This document shows, piece by piece, positions 19,146-20,000 of a DNA stretch of 20,000 nt. A model generated the notes under the pieces. It was not told the DNA's origin. It searched no databases and was given only the letters and a program-made list of their open reading frames with translations. The position numbers and the translations under genes are program-made. The stretch comes from Botryococcus braunii (Eukaryota; Chlorophyta; Trebouxiophyceae): the NCBI GenBank assembly GCA_002005505.1, contig MVGU01000600.1, positions 67,501 through 87,500 of the forward strand, given 5' to 3'. Position 1 is the first letter of the stretch. The number at the start of each line of letters is the position of its first letter.

Positions 19146-19496
19146 GGGTTTCCGCGAAACCTTTGTAGAAGATGAAGAAGATAACGAGGTGCTGGCATCT
19201 AGGATTTTCATCATAGAACATCCTCAATGTCATAAGGGACATAGTACAGATAATACACTAAATTAAAAGCGAGATATCGAAGATGTCTAAGAAGGGCTAG
19301 TGGCCTGTAGCACGTACCTGGACATGCTCTAACATGGAGCTTGCTGTGCGTGCCCGTGATACAATACTTGCTGGGATACCAGCCAGGCGTGCCACCTGCA
19401 CAGGCACACAACTTCATTGGGGCACTTGATGTGCTCAGCAATGATCCTGACCCGTGTATGGACATCAATTTCAATAGCAGATCCTCCTTAATATAG
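19146..19496 (+). other. Two exon-like plus-strand segments, unassigned
   Basis: From the ATG at 19146 a 40-codon frame reads MGFRETFVEDEEDNEVLASR and then IFIIEHPQCHKGH before a stop. From 19311, after a CTGTAG acceptor, a 61-codon frame reads through YLLGYQPGVPPAQAHNFIGA, then LDVLSNDPDPCMDINFNS, to TAG at 19494. Their varied, protein-like composition contrasts with the surroundings. I do not recognise them and see no clear splice pair joining them. The minus strand is also open over parts of this region. Confidence 0.25.
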
Positions 19497-19566
19497 TTTA
19501 AGTGTTCGACCTGTAGAGCATTTGTAGTTTTTCACATCTACAGGTTGCTCCCAGTCCATTTTAGGT

Positions 19567-19700
19567 TCTCTCTCTCTCTCTCTCTTCTCTCTTCTTCTCT
19601 CTCTCTCTCTCTTCTCTCTCTCTTTTTTTTTCTCTCTCTCTCTGTGTGTGTGTGGTGTGTGTGTGTGTGTGTGTGTGGTGTGGTGTGGTGGGGGGGGGGA
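19567..19700 (+). repeat. CT then GT compound microsatellite with G run
   Basis: CT dinucleotides with TTCT and T-run interruptions (19567-19642) pass into GT and GGTGT repeats (to about 19689), then a G run. Confidence 0.95.
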
Positions 19701-19797
19701 GGTGTGGGGTGGGGTTGTTTTTGGTCGGGGTAAGGTGGGTGTGTCTGCTGGAGGGGCGGATATCGGTGGGTGACTGTGTGCGGACGTGCTGTGTGTG

Positions 19798-19810
19798 GCG
19801 GGGGGGGGGG

Positions 19811-19891
<81 letters not shown>

Positions 19892-19916
19892 GGGAGGGAG
19901 GGAGGGAGAGGGAGAG

Positions 19917-20000
<84 letters not shown>
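19798..20000 (+). repeat. G run and GA microsatellite at the right edge
   Basis: A G run (about 19799-19813) is followed by GA dinucleotides (19813-19886), a GGGA-rich linker and more GA to the last base. The tract runs off the window, so its length is unknown. Confidence 0.97.

Overview
The window looks like nuclear DNA from a green-lineage eukaryote with a large, repeat-rich genome, most likely an alga on the streptophyte or prasinophyte side. Three things support this. First, its two clearest genes have plant-type character: a BOLA4-type BolA protein with a short leader that could be an organelle transit peptide, and an AP2-domain protein of the kind common in green algae. Second, both are split by GT-AG introns. 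Third, AATAAA signals follow genes, and very long dinucleotide microsatellites fill the spaces between them. I cannot fix the species; a Chara-like or Cymbomonas-like genome would fit but is not shown. There is nothing bacterial: no operons, rRNA, CRISPR array or complete transposase.

Layout. 1-238: GT microsatellite at the left edge. 240-1790: non-coding DNA with two terminal-inverted-repeat (TIR) elements (477-609, 1327-1446) and two minisatellites (40-bp unit at 1068-1226, 42-bp unit at 1533-1766). 1848-2150, minus strand: one exon of an AMP-binding acyl-CoA synthetase; the rest of that gene is not seen. 2160-2620: a 56-bp tandem repeat and a GT tract. 2650-4500: no recognisable gene. 4503-5411: a 461-bp polypyrimidine tract, a spacer of about 200 bp, then a 245-bp pure polypurine tract containing 85 consecutive G. 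5686-5884 and 6589-6711: two more TIR/foldback elements. 6900-8700: no recognised gene. 8710-9177: an unassigned proline-rich ORF ending in a Cys/His cluster and followed by AATAAA. 10746-13053, plus strand: an AP2-domain gene of at least three exons. 13619-13831: a GT/GA compound microsatellite. 14000-16200: small repeats, a perfect 26-bp palindrome and ambiguous ORFs. 16367-17282: GT and CT tracts. 17359-17530: the longest TIR element. 17793-18356, plus strand: a two-exon BOLA4-like gene. 18500-19500: weak exon candidates. 19567-20000: CT, GT, G and GA tracts running off the right edge.

The recognised genes belong to unrelated processes: fatty-acid activation, transcriptional regulation, and iron-sulfur cluster or redox handling in an organelle. 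They do not form a system. The striking content is structural: many palindromic elements without coding capacity, and extreme homopurine/homopyrimidine tracts. I found no convincing new multi-gene system.
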